From the NCBI GenBank assembly GCA_005408345.1, contig SEMN01000202.1:496001-560000 (forward strand): a stretch of DNA of 64,000 nucleotides, in the 5' to 3' direction. Of this stretch, positions 48,701 through 61,104 are shown piece after piece (the stretch's first letter is position 1; each line of letters starts with the position of its first letter). This DNA is from Macquaria australasica (lineage: Eukaryota > Chordata > Actinopteri > Centrarchiformes > Percichthyidae). Under the pieces are notes generated by a model. That model saw nothing but the letters and a program-made list of their open reading frames with translations. It was not told where the DNA came from and made no database searches. Made by a program: the position numbers and the translations under genes.

Positions 48701-50151
48701 TTCCTTTTAGTCCTAAACAGAGCTGAAGATGACAGCTCTGCCCTGGAGCAAATCCAGCAGTGATCTGTGTTACGTCTTCATCTGTTACCTTGTCAAAAAC
48801 CCAAAGATACTGATCTGAAAAATGTCATCCAACTGTAAATTATTGAGGGCACCAGTTCATAATCACTCAAGGAATAATTTTTTCCTAATATGCAGACTAA
48901 AATATTTTTGGCAACCAGCCTGTAGGGAAGGAAGTTTTCATGATGAATATTCTCCTGAAAGGGACAACTAGTGATATGCAAATAAAAAAATATGTAAGAA
49001 AGTTTTAACTTCATTAATTGCTGTGTAGAACTGTAAGAAACTTGCTGCTGATTTAACCAGGAGGTGGAAGATTTTGGATGGCAGGCTCTAAAGGTTACAG
49101 GTCCACTGCCGTCCCAAGGTTGTGTAGGTGGCTAAATGCTGATTCACAGCAAATCATCGTTGCTTTCATCTGATGTGAAGTGGTGCCAGGGCTTAGGGTA
49201 TAAGATGGGCTATCTAACAGCATTGATCAACACTTTGTGCTGAACACGCTAAAAGTGAGGGGGGGGGGTTTTGTGAGGATTAACTAATTTGATCCCTCCT
49301 CTTTCTTGCAAGGGGAAGTGAGAGAACAGATTGGGAGAGTCTGCTGTTATCCATCACAAATATGTGTAACACCGCGGGGGTCCAGTTAGTGAGTGTTTTT
49401 ACCGTCTTTTGTTGAAGGCGTCAGCATAATGCAGTGACAGACGCTCCTCGGGGTTCATTTCTCGCATCTCATAAATATTGTACGTAGGCAGGGTTCTTTT
49501 GAAGGATAGCAAACCTGAGCTGCAGTCAGGTACTTCAAACACAGTAGCAATATGCTAAACAAATGATATCAGTGGCCCACTTCAACACTCTGCAGCTCGT
49601 GTGTCATTATGTGTGATTGAGCGTGTCTGTCAGTCTGTCTGTACATTTGTCTGTGTGTGTGTCTTATATCCACGTGCATACACACACACCACCACCACAT
49701 TTCCTCTCTAACACACAAACCTATTAGATTGCAAATATCACACTGTTACAGCAAACCCTCCGTAGCCAGCTGCAGGATGTTGTGAATTATCCTCAGCGGC
49801 AGTAAATAACCATATGTGTGCTTTGGCATGATTCTCTGAAACAGGGAAATGGGTCTGTGTTTTGAAACACTGACATAGTTTTATTTAAATTATATGCTAT
49901 GATACTGATAATATGGAGTGACAGACGAGCTCAGCTCAGAGCCAAGGAAAAGCGATTAAGCAACTGTGAACATTATTTATTTATGAGGCTATTGACACCA
50001 TATGGTGCTGCAGCCATTGTGATTGTGCAGTTTGGACACTAACAGACTGAGCCTGATACAGCCATGTATCTCACTTATGTGACTTATGTGGTTATGATTG
50101 GGTCTATATAGTCAAGTGTTAATGAGGGAGCACATTAATATAGGTTGATAT
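45705..50151. other. 4.4-kb unique interval
   Basis: No gene seen. A TG array lies at 47065-47083, a TC/CA patch at 48222-48244 and a G10 run at 49259-49268. The 110-codon frame at 46279-46611 has no known domain and no splice context. Segments 48080-48190 and 48430-48540 are GC-balanced and complex, CNE-like in appearance only. Confidence 0.4.
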
Positions 50152-50300
50152 TTACATTGCTAGCAGCATGGCTCTAAAGATGGCAATGTTGTTTGGTCGG
50201 TTCACCACTTTGGTCCAGACCGAAATATCTGAGCATCTCCAGGATGGATTGGCACAAAATTTAGTACAGACAGTCATGGTCACCAGACAATGGTTTATTT
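50152..50300. mobile_element. family A fragment
   Basis: It contains GCATGGCTCTAAAGATGGCA, a CACCACTTTGGTCCAGACCG block, GGATGGATTGGCACAAAATTT and GTACAGACAGTCATGG, matching the first ~150 bases of family A (718-860). The remainder is lost where the LINE relic starts. Confidence 0.7.
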
Positions 50301-50339
50301 TTAATTGAAACATGGCACCAACCAAATGACATTTTAAAC

Positions 50340-51286
50340 CTAAATCTGTGCTCTCCTCTTGGTTACAATTACACTCATAGACCCAGGCTCAAAGTCCAGA
50401 CTAACTATCCATTTACAAATATACAAGCAACATCAGATCAGCTACAATAATGCCTTGAAAGCTGCTAAGTCATCATACTACTCTAATAAATGATGGCTCC
50501 GGTAACCCCTAATCCCTATTTTCAACAATCATCAAGCTCGTAAAGCCTACCAGTACCCCCTCAACACCATCCACTGAGCAACTTTTTCATCAACAAAATC
50601 GCAGACATTAATAGCAGCATAAGCTCTGCTCCTGTCTCTGCTCCTATTGATTTTCTCAATGGCTCAGTGGCTTGCAGTTTTAACACAATACACAATGAGG
50701 GCCACCACCTGTTCCCTTGATCCTGTTCCCACTTAATTACTTAAAAAATGCCTACCTGCAGTTTGCCCACGCATGACCACCATCATCAACAACTCCCTGT
50801 CAACTGGTATTGTTCCTTCTGAACTAAAAACTGCTGTCATTACTCCCATCCCCCACAAAAAACTGAAAGTGATTTGGATGACCTCTCCAATTTTAGACCC
50901 ATCTCCAACCTGCCCTTCCTGGCCAAAATCTAGGAACGTATAATTTAAGAGCAGCTCAGTAACCTCCCCACTCATCACTTGTTAGAGCCCTTTCAGTCAG
51001 GCTTCAGAACTGGTCAGAGCACCAAATCAGCACTTGTCCGGGCAACCAACGACCCCCTAATGTCAGCTGATTCTGGAGCTATCAGCATTTTGATCCTCCT
51101 GGACCTAAGTGCAGCCTTCGACATGGTCAGTCATTCCATCCTGCTCGACCGCATTGAAACATTTCTCGGCATATTAGGAACTGCACTGACGTGGTTTACA
51201 TCCTACCTGACGGGGCGCTCTTAATCTGTCATCATGGGGGCCAGTCAATCCTACTCAGCGCCTGTAACACAAGGAGGACCCCCAGA
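50340..51286 (+). mobile_element. L2-type LINE ORF2 fragment (dead)
   Basis: The + strand keeps recognisable ORF2 pieces in order across different frames: YNNALKAAKSSYYSNK (50440-50487), CSLDPVPT (50710-50733), TIINNSLSTGIVPSELKTAV (50779-50838), SNFRPISNLPFLAKI (50886-50930), the reverse-transcriptase stretch 50979-51224, and APVTQGG (51261-51281). These are hallmarks of the fish L2-type non-LTR reverse transcriptase. The endonuclease, the second half of the polymerase including the YxDD box, and the 3' end are missing. The right edge runs into a CA repeat. The - strand frame 50733-50978 is a shadow. Confidence 0.88.
50871..51284 (+). pseudogene. reverse-transcriptase domain relic of the L2-type LINE
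   Basis: One frame runs from 50871 to about 51284 with three in-frame stops (TAG 50931-50933, TAA 50946-50948, TAA 51222-51224, each one substitution from a sense codon). Recognised motifs are SNFRPISNLPFLAKI, FQSGFRTGQSTKSALVRATN (RT motif region 2) and LLDLSAAFDMVSHSILLDRI, which holds the motif A catalytic Asp in AFD. LTGRS and APVTQGG follow, matching the block before motif B. A frameshift lies between 50855 and 50871. Not functional. Confidence 0.88.
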
Positions 51287-54200
51287 CCCACACACACACA
51301 CACTTTTCAAACTAATGTTACACCCTTGAGCTAACTGCATACTCACAGAGATAGAACATACAAAAGGATCAGATATCTTAAGGACCACAAAACTATTACC
51401 CGAAAATATTAAATTCCACACTGTGCCAACTCGCGCACACCAAAAGCAATGAGTTACATCAATTTGCTGTCAGAATTGCCCCGCTTGTGGGTGTGTTGGG
51501 GGTGGTCTCGGGATAGAAACGACAGTAGCAAATATCGGATAAAATTCACGATGTATTAATGAATGTAACATTAAGCCTATGCCTAGATGGTGTGCGTTTT
51601 TACTAAGCCATGTTTTCTGTTATGATTTTACTAGCTAAACTAACTTTCCGAGGGGAAACACTGATCAAACACATTATTTCGTTTTTCCATCACTCTCAAA
51701 AGAGAGGGTTGCCATGGAGTTTTCACATGAAGGGAACAGAGAGGTGTGAACGCCTACTGCCTCCTAAAAATAATCTCTAAAGTGGAGTCATAACCAAGCT
51801 GAGAATTTGAGATAAAACAAGATTCTGTCACAAACAAACACCCTCCTTTTCATCTACTTGCATGCAGACTCATATTACTCTAATTTTCATCTAGAATCCA
51901 AAGTTGATATTTAATTATTGTACTTGTCTTGAGGAGCTCTCATTTTGCCTTTTTCATTTTTCTTTTGTTGTGCAGCTCTCTTTGGGATCACAATCTTTTC
52001 TATCTAGTCCTCATTTGTACACGGTGCAGATTTAAGCAACTTTAAGTGTAAATTACCTGAGGGCGTTGGAATATGCTTCCAATTTCATCCATGGCAAATG
52101 AAACAGACTTCATGAGCAAATGCAGATGGGCAGACTCTGCTACACAGCACAATGCAATATAAAACATTCAATAACTCTATCCAAACTGCAGCTGTTGTTG
52201 CTGGATGTCACATTTTAATCAGTAAATCAGCTGGTGAAGGATCTCCTCTGATACTCTTCAGACTTTCTGTTCATTTATCTATTAGTCTGATGGATCTGAG
52301 TTGTATATTTTGTTCATAATCCTCTAAAAGCTGATGGGATGTAATAGATGGAGTGCAGCTGTGCGTATGCATGTGACTGAAAGGCTGCCAGATGTGTGAT
52401 TAAAATGGATTATTTTGACATTTTAAATGTTGTGGACACAATGTTTAGAATCCAAATGCGTTATTGAACTAAATCTATGAAATTAATTTCATTCAAAACT
52501 GAGCTCCACCTCGAGCCAACTCCTGTGGTAACCTTGATTAGTTCTAGAGGGCAGAAAGGTTCATTACACCACACTACCAAAGTCCATCCCCTCAGCATCT
52601 GCTCCACCACCCACTTCTTCACCAACACATCTAATCCATCACTGTATGACTAGACCCAGCTGAGTGCCATAGGTAACAGCAGTTATTGGATTCCAAGTTC
52701 ATCAACAGGTTGTAAAAAGCCCTGAATAACATGATGAATCCTTAATGATCCCCGCGTGGGGTTAACATTAAAGCATGACGAGTGAATAATAGTGGTGCCT
52801 ATGATTTCCCACTGTGCCATGGATGAAATTAATATCCTCTGGTGTGAACTAATTGGCACGGAGCCTGAGGGTTGAAAGATGAGCTGGATGAGGAGTAAGG
52901 CGTGTGTGTTAGGTGTTTGTGTGCACACGCTTGTGTGTAATCACAGATTTCAATGTTTCCATCCAATATAACTGTTGTATCTGTGACTTGTGCTACTATG
53001 TTTAATGTCAGAGCATTCCTCACAGCATACATCTCTGCCTGCACATACCCCAAACACGGCAAAACAACATTTGTCTCGTACAAACTTAAACTCAGTTTTC
53101 ATTTTTCTTTCAAATTTGCTGCTGCGAAATTGCCTATCCTTAAAGGAAAAAAAAAAAAATCCATCACTGCCTTGGAGAGTGGGAACGTGAAAAGTATAGG
53201 AGAAAGAGGGAGCAGACGTGTCTCAGATTTTCATCCCCGACATCAGTGATCCTCTCTGAATTCCTCAACACAGCATAATCCTCCGCCAGTGGGGAAATGT
53301 GAGAAACTTCACAAAGTAATTTACACTCTAATGTCTATTTTCCCCAAGAACAGCAATGGGGCGCAATTTAAGGATACCACAGTCACATTTTTCTTATTTT
53401 CTAAGATAATACCAAGAGGCTTATATTGAGTTCTATCAACTTATTATTTTTTTCCTTGAATGAATGGCATGCTCGGAATAGACAAGTAACATCAGGCCAA
53501 ATGGATGGTTTCCTACTTTCACAGCAGGCACTTCAGACTAATTTCAAGCTGTAACATGCAATCAAAAGTTTGAAGCACTCTTAGAGGAGTACTGGGAAAT
53601 CAGTTATCAGAAAATAGAGATATTTACAGATGCTACTATTTGTGCTTTTAACGTAATTTGTTGAGTCAGAAGAATCACTGGTATTCATATTCTTTTTGGA
53701 TAAAGGTAAGCATGTGGCTGCTCACCAGGAAATGACTGCACTGTAAGTCAGGGATAGACAATCTTCCAGCTGCATTACCATATTACAGTAAGGTAACAAG
53801 ACATATTCACTGGGATGATTACCATTCATTTAAAATAAATGCAAACCAATGGCTAGCTCAGTGGCTGGAAACACACTTGGTAAGCTTTCCTAATAGAGAA
53901 CTCAAGATTCACAAGACAGTAGACGATGGTCAAACATAGCAGATTGGTGAACATCTCAATGTCAACATATTTTATCCAAGTAATTTTAAAGGCAGAAGTT
54001 GGGTTACTGGCTCTTGGATCTTTAGATGAGGAACAGGAAGTTCAGGCTCGCTGCATGAAGTACACATACAGTATAACTCTGTCAACAACAGGGCAGTCTG
54101 ATAAAGTCCAAATTGTCAAGAATGAACAGACTTCATGATAAGCTAAAATTTCAGGCCACTAAATCCCTGTGGACATCAACTGTTTTAGAGCCTGAGAAAC

Positions 54201-55539
54201 TTTCCCATTCATGTACAATCAATGGCGGTCCACTGAAATTTTTGGATCCAAGAGGAAATTCCTGTGAACGTGTCCAAGTTTTATGACAATACATGGTGCT
54301 GATTTCTGTCAAAAATTCAGATTTTCTTGCAGTGCGTGGGTTGTTGACATGTGCTGACCTGCTGTAGATGTTTGACATTTAGCTTGTACAGTAAGTTGCC
54401 AATACACCCATCTTTTACTTAACTTTCCCTCCTCATCTCTTAGCCCCTCTCTTATTTACCTTTTCCCTTGTCATGTCTGCCCTTCCTTCACAGGCCGTTC
54501 TTCCTCCCTCTTATCTCTCTCCTCTCCTCAGGCAATCCCTAACTCTTCCCTCCCTCCCTTTATCCTCCTCTCAGCCTGTGTATCTCTCCATGCTCCATTG
54601 CCCTTTATGACCTGTACTCCATGCTTATTAAACAAGGTGCCTGTGCCATTAAGAGTGGAAAATGAGCCCTCATGGCAACACCGCTGGCAGCGCCGCTGCC
54701 TCAATGCCATTTCGCACTTATGGGCAACGCTACATTAGCACCCTAATTCGAGTGGCCTTGCATCGCTGCCTCTGAAAATATTTTCATAATTTTCCTCTCC
54801 CTCTACTAACCCTCCGCCATCTCCAGATTGGTGGGGAAGGTTGTGCTGGATTGTCGGATAGTCAGATCCTCTCAAAAGCATATGGCCTGAGGTGGAGAAA
54901 AAAAAAAGTTAAGCCAAGGTAAAGCTACTTTATCAAGATAAGTGTATCAAGGGGACACACTACTACTACGCCTCTTTTGTTTTTAACCTCCCATGCCCCA
55001 TAGGGGAAGGACCTCAATAAATCATGTGAAAGTGGTAGTGGTGGGAGTCTGATGGAGGGATTTGAAGGGGCACAGAGAGTTGAAGGTTCCCTATGATGGC
55101 AAATTGATTTATCTTGTAGTCACTCATGCTTTGGAGGACAAATCAGTGAGGACAACAGAACAACTCTAGGTACGTGGACTGGATCATTATAGGAATCTTC
55201 CTGTGCCTCATGAGGACATCGTCTCTTAATCTCAGAGGCACTGAAGGAAACATTTCAGGGGCGAGCCTTTGACTTATTGAATCTCAAACAGCTTTTCACC
55301 ATGAATTACATTTTTTCTTTACACACGAGCATGCACTGGAGAAAATCCAAGAAAATCGAGAGCATCCGTAGTTTTAGCAAATGGCCACAAATGTCATATG
55401 TTTATGCTCTCTAGAGGCTGTAGGAATTTCAACTGCTGTCTGTCGGGAGCAAAGGAGGAAGTAGTGTACGGTGTTATAGAGCCACAAAGGCTGCATGGGA
55501 AGGAGCCAGGAGGTCAGGGTGGTTGGATGGGTCAACAAA
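51287..55539. other. 4.25-kb unique interval
   Basis: No gene seen. CA units at 51290-51302 close the LINE relic. 51340-51620 may be a second unidentified old element. A C/T-rich patch lies at 54470-54590. Segments 52640-52870 and 54590-54800 are complex, of balanced composition and CNE-like. Frames at 52683-53249 and 53926-54138 lack domains. Confidence 0.4.
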
Positions 55540-55785
55540 ACCATGGATATTGACACGGGAGACCATGGTTTGCTTCCCGTCTCCTACTGACAGTTAACAT
55601 AGGTTTCTTTCAACCATGAACTTAATTGTTCCCCAATCTTAACCGCGTGGTTATATTGAAAAAGGTCCCCTGACCTAAACGAAGTAGTAATTCTACTCCA
55701 AACCATGATCTCGCCCTAACGCTAACAAAGTTGTTTTTGTGCCTAAAGCTTACCTTACTTATTTTAAACTTACTGTAACAGTATC
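55540..55785 (+). mobile_element. dispersed repeat family D, copy
   Basis: Ordered blocks are CCCGTCTCCTACTGACAGT, AATCTTAACCGCGTGG, AAAAGGTCCCCTGACC, GAAGTAGTAATTCTACTCCA, CCATGATCTCGCCCTAACG and GTTGTTTTTGTGCCTAAA. It is the fullest 5' part of the family in the window. The repeat may extend to about 55880 (GATGTCCTGCC segment, also echoed at 61840-61870 on the - strand). Confidence 0.75.
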
Positions 55786-57974
55786 GGATGCCACTGACAG
55801 ATGGCGATGTCCTGCCGAAATGGGCGTCGGACCAGAAAACACATAGACGTCGATCTGGAGGGCAGTTACAAAGGACGTATTTTGTTGTTAAATTTGGGGG
55901 ACTTTTGGTACCTCATTCTGTCATATCACTCACATGTTTAGCTGCCATCAGATGTGATGGCCACCCAGACCTCAACAATATGCTGGTAACTGGGAACTAA
56001 CTGGTATGTATGTGGAATTGTTCAGTTAAAGGGAATGTGATGTTTGTTGTAGTGTACAGGCTATTTAAAAGAAGGTTTGTACCTTGTTGTTTTGTACACT
56101 CCAAGTATTTTGATCTCATTTTACTGTGGTCATGCAGAGCGTGAAGAGACTGTCGGCTTGTGGTGAACAGCCCCTACAGCTTGATTGAATTGTGTTGCTT
56201 AATTCTGTTTACAATGTATTAGATGAGTGTATCGCTGCTTGCAGGTAAAGTACTGTGGCACATTAATTAATTAAAGTTAATAAGCAGCTAAGGGAGAGGG
56301 ATGTGGAGGCTCCTGTCAAACAAACATGGCACTGAAGTTGTGTGAAAAGTGTTAAGGGCAAACTGTATTTCTCTGCTTTGCTTTGCTTCACGTACAGACA
56401 CACACTGAGACACTGGCCCAGAGTCACAGAGCAGGAGGTTGAAAGTGGGCAGAAGTTGAGAAATGAGTCATGTAGTGCCAGAGGCTCTTTGTGCATGTGT
56501 GCGAGTATGTTCTGTATGTGTGAGAATTTAGCATCGGCGAGCGTGGGAGTGTCAGTTTGTGGAACTGTTTTTGAAATCATCGTCTGAACAATATGTGAAT
56601 TAATGTTTTGTTTTCACTCTTGCTTTCCATAATTTTGAACAAAAGACGCAGCAGACTTCTAACATGAAAGGATCATACCAGTGGTGGCTGACAGTAGCGA
56701 TAAACCCCTGTGAAAGGTTGTGTGTGCATTTTTTGTGCACATTCAAAACACATATCTGCTGTTACATGGTTTTTAGTGGGAGATCCAGGAGTCTGTTCTC
56801 TCTCTTCACTTCACTCACTCTAATTCCTCATCATGCTGTACCCCAAATCACAGACACTTGAATGAAATACAGGTAGTTGTAACATCTTTATAGAGACTAA
56901 GTACTTTTAAGAAATCTCAGCTCCTAATCATGATATCCTATTCTGACCTGTTTGGGGCTCTTGGTGATGAGAACAGAGGCTCACTTACTGCACTGGTCCC
57001 TACCATTCAGGTAGTCATTGGTTTGTGTTAATTTACTGCAAGTATAGACTTGAAATTTGTTTAAAATAATGTCGCTAATCTATAATATAAGCCAAGTACG
57101 TTGTAAGACAATCAAACTGAGAAAAAAACAATAAGCAGAAAGGATAAAAATTGGTAGCTTCTTGCATCAAAACATTGCAGTTTGTCGGTTGACTCTCAAG
57201 GCTTGGAAGATGGATCATGAACGCTACAACATGGAAGACGTTTCAACTCAATCCATGCTTTCTGATTAATTATAATTTATCATACAATGATAATGCAACT
57301 GACAATTAACATACCAAAATGAATGAGGATCACTGGCTGTGTGGAACGTAGGAAAAGCTCATTTAAAATGTAAAACATTATGATGTGCTTTGATAAATAG
57401 TTTGTACTACAGTGGTGGGTAATGCAATGCACAAATTAATTGGGGTAAATGAGCTAAATGTTAAAGTATGATCTTTTTAGCACATTATAGTTTGACTGTA
57501 AAGTGATGAGTCATCAAGTATCTAATTATAAAATCATTACAGAGCATGTCTTTAAATATTTCCTGATGAATGCATCTAAAATGTACATTTCAAGTTCACG
57601 GTGTCTAAAAATGCTCATGTTCTCAGTTATATTTACAAAGCACCATGCAGCCAGGGAATTGCATTTATACATTCGCCTTATTTCTGTCTACCTCATCTCT
57701 AATGAACAACTCTCCACACATGGAGGGCTTGCTCCTCCAATCTGACTCTCGGTGACCCTGGGTGCTCTACAACATGCAGCCTCTCTCTTGCATGCCATGA
57801 AATATTCATAGGGCCTCCACAGGGCACAGAGTACAGTACATTTGGGCTGCTAATTGTTCTATGGGTGGACCTCGGGGTGCTGTCATCTGCTTGGCCCAGA
57901 CTCAAACAAGCACTCTTGATTCCATGGAGGCACGCAGCTCCCATCATTGTGGTTCATCATCTGAAACAAGGTTG
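55786..57974. other. 2.2-kb unique interval
   Basis: No gene seen. Frames at 55788-56000 (partly in family D), 56263-56587 and 57503-57745 have no domain. The segment 57690-57960 is complex and GC-balanced and looks like conserved noncoding DNA. Confidence 0.4.
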
Positions 57975-58245
57975 TTTTTTGTTTTTGCTTTTTTTAAATT
58001 CATCCTTCAGTAGATAATTCTAGGGTATCTGCTGTATATTCCTGGTGCCCTGCATTGACCAATACTGGATTTTTGAGGCTCTGTTGCTCTTCCTGAGGTT
58101 TCTTCCAATTAAAAGACTTTTTTTGGGGAGTCTTACCTTATCCAAATCGAGGGTCTAAGGATGGAGGGTGTTGTATACTGTCCAGATTGTGAAGCCCTCT
58201 AAGGCAAATTTGTAATTTGTGATATTGGGCTGTATAAATAAGAAC
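57975..58245 (+). mobile_element. LINE 3' tail, family G (copy 2)
   Basis: It contains CTTCCTGAGGTTTCTTCC, a TTTTTGGGGAGTCTTACCTTA block, GTCTAAGGATGGAGGGTG, CAGATTGTGAAGCCCTCTAA and GGGCTGTATAAATAA at the end. It is a longer and better-kept copy of the tail at 33405-33565. The TTGGGGAGTTTTTCCTT-type block is typical of teleost L2/Rex-like LINE 3' ends. Confidence 0.7.
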
Positions 58246-58299
58246 AGACCAATAACTTTGCAATGATCTCAGTCCATAATGGGAACATACCTTTATGCA

Positions 58300-58400
58300 G
58301 GACTGGACATGTGATGACTATGACCACAGTCTTTCCCTAACTCTTACCAAGTTGTTTTGGTTGCCTGAACATAATTATAACCATACAAAAGTTGCAATGT
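58300..58400 (+). mobile_element. family D fragment
   Basis: It contains ATGACCACAGTCTTTCCCTA, a CTTACCAAGTTGTTTTGGTT block and GCCTGAACATAA, a diverged piece of the central part of family D. Confidence 0.55.
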
Positions 58401-60042
58401 ACAGATATTGTAGGAACAATCTATCATTCCTCTATTGTTAAACGTGACATTTATAATGTGTTGAAATCTATTTAATTCTTTCTAAGATTTCATCAGTTTC
58501 ATGCATGCATGTGCTTTGGCACACACAAAGAGATAGCTGGCATGCAGGTGATGTGTTTTCCCTCTTGACTGCCTCAATCAATTCTTTATTATCCTCAGCA
58601 ATTAGGGTACCTCACAATGATCAATGATTCCAATGAGCCTCTCTGTGGGTTTAGTTAGAAGGTCGGTCTACTTTATCTTTCTGCTTCTCTCTATTCACAC
58701 TGCTAAAGTACACATTTGATTTGCATGAGCTTAAATACCAACTCACAACAAAACACTGGGCTAAATATTATTCACCAATATTCTCTGTAGCTTTAGTATG
58801 TTGGCAATACAAAGAGTTAAAAAAGAATTAAGTTTATCAGTGTCAGTTTAGCTCTTTCTTCGTTGTCTTAGTCGAGGATAAACCACAGTCATCTGGTCCT
58901 GCAAACATGTTAAAACAAAAATAATGAATGATTTGCTACCTCTGGTGACCATGCACCAAAATGCAGCCCAGTTGTGCCAGGACCCAGAGAGGGGCTGCTG
59001 TCTGTCAAGAGCCTCAGTTTCAACTTGACTGTAGTGCAGCTTCATGTCCTTGATGTTACCCTGCCTGTAAGTTGTTGTGAACTCTTAACAATATGCATAT
59101 TTTTTTTCTAAAGCACTGTTGGATCCCCAGACTGTTTTCTCATTTGCATGACCATTTGTGACACCTGCAGAAACGTCAGTCAGTTTCAGTTTGTTTAGGT
59201 GAAAGTCCTGAAGTTGAAAAGAAAAGAAAAGCAGAGGATGTTTTGGGGAGAGAGGAAATGCGTTTCCCTTCTCTGCAATTTCTCTTTATCTGAGCTCTGA
59301 ATTCATGCGAAGACTGCAAACTGTAAATGTTTGCATGCATGCAGGCATGTTATATGCACTCAAAAACGCTCACCCACACATATAAACAAATGCACTGCCT
59401 GATCCATCCTATGAATTAATAATTAGAAAATACCACCGGTGTGAGTAAATGTCTCTCCCCTCTTGGTGGATTGCATTACAAAACCATCTCTGAAAAGCCA
59501 CATATTTCCCCACAGGGAGTCATGAAACTGTTCAAGAGGGAGGAAGGATGAAGGATGGTTCACATGCAGATGTAGCCATCACACATTTTTTCTTTCTTTC
59601 AGCATTTCACCATTATCATTTCTATTATTGCAAATATGCAGGTGTAGACACCTGCTACCAATCATTTCTTTTTTTATGTTTTATAAGTCCATATTTATGT
59701 GTGATACTGAGACTATAAGAGCTGACTACAAACAAGATATAATCTATAAGTGAGTGGGCTATGTTTGTGTGTGCATATGTCTGCATTTGTGTGGTTGAAT
59801 AACACTGAGGTGACCTTTTGACCTCTGTTGATTTTCTTGATATGAAAAAATATCGAGTAAAGGATGTTCATGCCCAGCGGCTGTACCAAGGACAGTCAGT
59901 GTCATAATGCAAATGATGGTTAATTATGCTCAAGATAAAGAAAACCTGACTGACAAACCCTCACATTGCACTGTGCAGGGTTGTCTTCTACTGCTTTTCT
60001 GACTTAAAGTAAAAAAAGCTGTCAGATTGTGTTATATTTAAT
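58401..60042. other. unique noncoding interval
   Basis: No gene seen. Short CATG-rich runs lie at 58501-58513 and 59331-59350. The - strand frame 58848-59045 has no known domain. Confidence 0.45.
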
Positions 60043-60351
60043 GGGGCTGCAGCTAACATATTTTTTCATTATCAATTAATCTGCTGATTATTCGATTAAT
60101 CAATTAGTTATTTGGTCTATAAAACAGCAGAAAATGGCCACAAAAAAAAGCCCATCGCAGTTTCCCAGAGCCCATGGCATCGTCTTCAAATGTGTTGTTT
60201 TGTCCAATCAACAGTTTATCAAGATATAAAACAGAAAATAAGAAAATCATCACATTGGAGGAGTGCAAACAAGCACATTTTGGGCAGTTTTGCTTGAAAA
60301 ATTATGAAATCGTTCTGTCGATTGACTGATCAATTAATCGTTTTATCTCTA
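60043..60351. mobile_element. hAT-like teleost MITE (GGGCTGCAGCTAAC type)
   Basis: It starts with GGGGCTGCAGCTAACA, continues with repeated ATTAATC/GATTAAT units, TTTGGTCTATAAAACAGCAG and a TTTCCCAGAGCCCATGG segment, and closes near CAATTAATCGTTTTATCTCT. The alternating GATTAAT units at both edges make the ends partly self-complementary. It shares its interior with the older copy at 8576-8782. No coding sequence; the frame 60112-60297 is chance. Confidence 0.7.
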
Positions 60352-61104
60352 ATATTAAATATGTTTTAACAAGTTTTGAAATTCATGGCAAATAATCTGC
60401 TCTGCTCAGTGTACCAAGAGTGCCAAACAAGCAAACTTTTAGCTGCAGGTGGGAGTTACATGCTGTGCCACACTAAAAAGAGATAAACACTGGCGATCCA
60501 CCACAGTGAATTAATAATCCCTCCCTACTGTTTTGCTTTATTCCACTTCTTGAGGGCAGTGGAAGTTAGGCTGCAGTGTTTCTCCTCTACCCATTCTTCT
60601 CCCGCCTGCTCTTTGAAGACTCCATTGTTCCCGCACTTCAAGACGTCTCTGATCCTTTCAAGTGATGCCTCCTTGATTACACAGGATAAATACTTGGCAA
60701 GTGTTTTTTTTTTTCCTCACCCCCCCCCCTCCCCGAGGCAGGTAGACAAACTTTGGTCATTACCATAATAAGGTAACTCAGACTGTAAAGCGTTACAACA
60801 GTAGCCCTTAAGAAAACTGCTGACAGAGGCGTAACTCGCTGGCAGATCTTCAGGGGGAGAAAGCTTGTTTGTAATTGCCTCAGCTGCAATACAGTTCCCT
60901 CTTTGAAATATAGACTCCACTTGACTCCTGTACGTAGAGTTGATCCGTGCAGTTTGGTACTTTGATGAGAAAGTGGCTGGTAAGTGGGGTGTGTACACTC
61001 CTTCTGTAGAGCCCTGAAGAGGATAGTTGAGCAAAAATACAGAGGAAGGGAGATACAGAATTTAGGATCAGTGAACACAGCTAAGATAAACCTACTACAG
61101 TCCA
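60352..61104. other. unique stretch with homopolymers
   Basis: T11 at 60704-60714 and C10 at 60720-60729 lie close together. The - strand frame of 142 codons (60677-61105) and its overlapping partner (60717-61034) have no recognisable domain, and no splice context was found. Confidence 0.4.

Noticed and set aside
50733..50978. - strand frame of 81 codons
   Set aside because: It is the antisense shadow of the L2-type LINE on the + strand.
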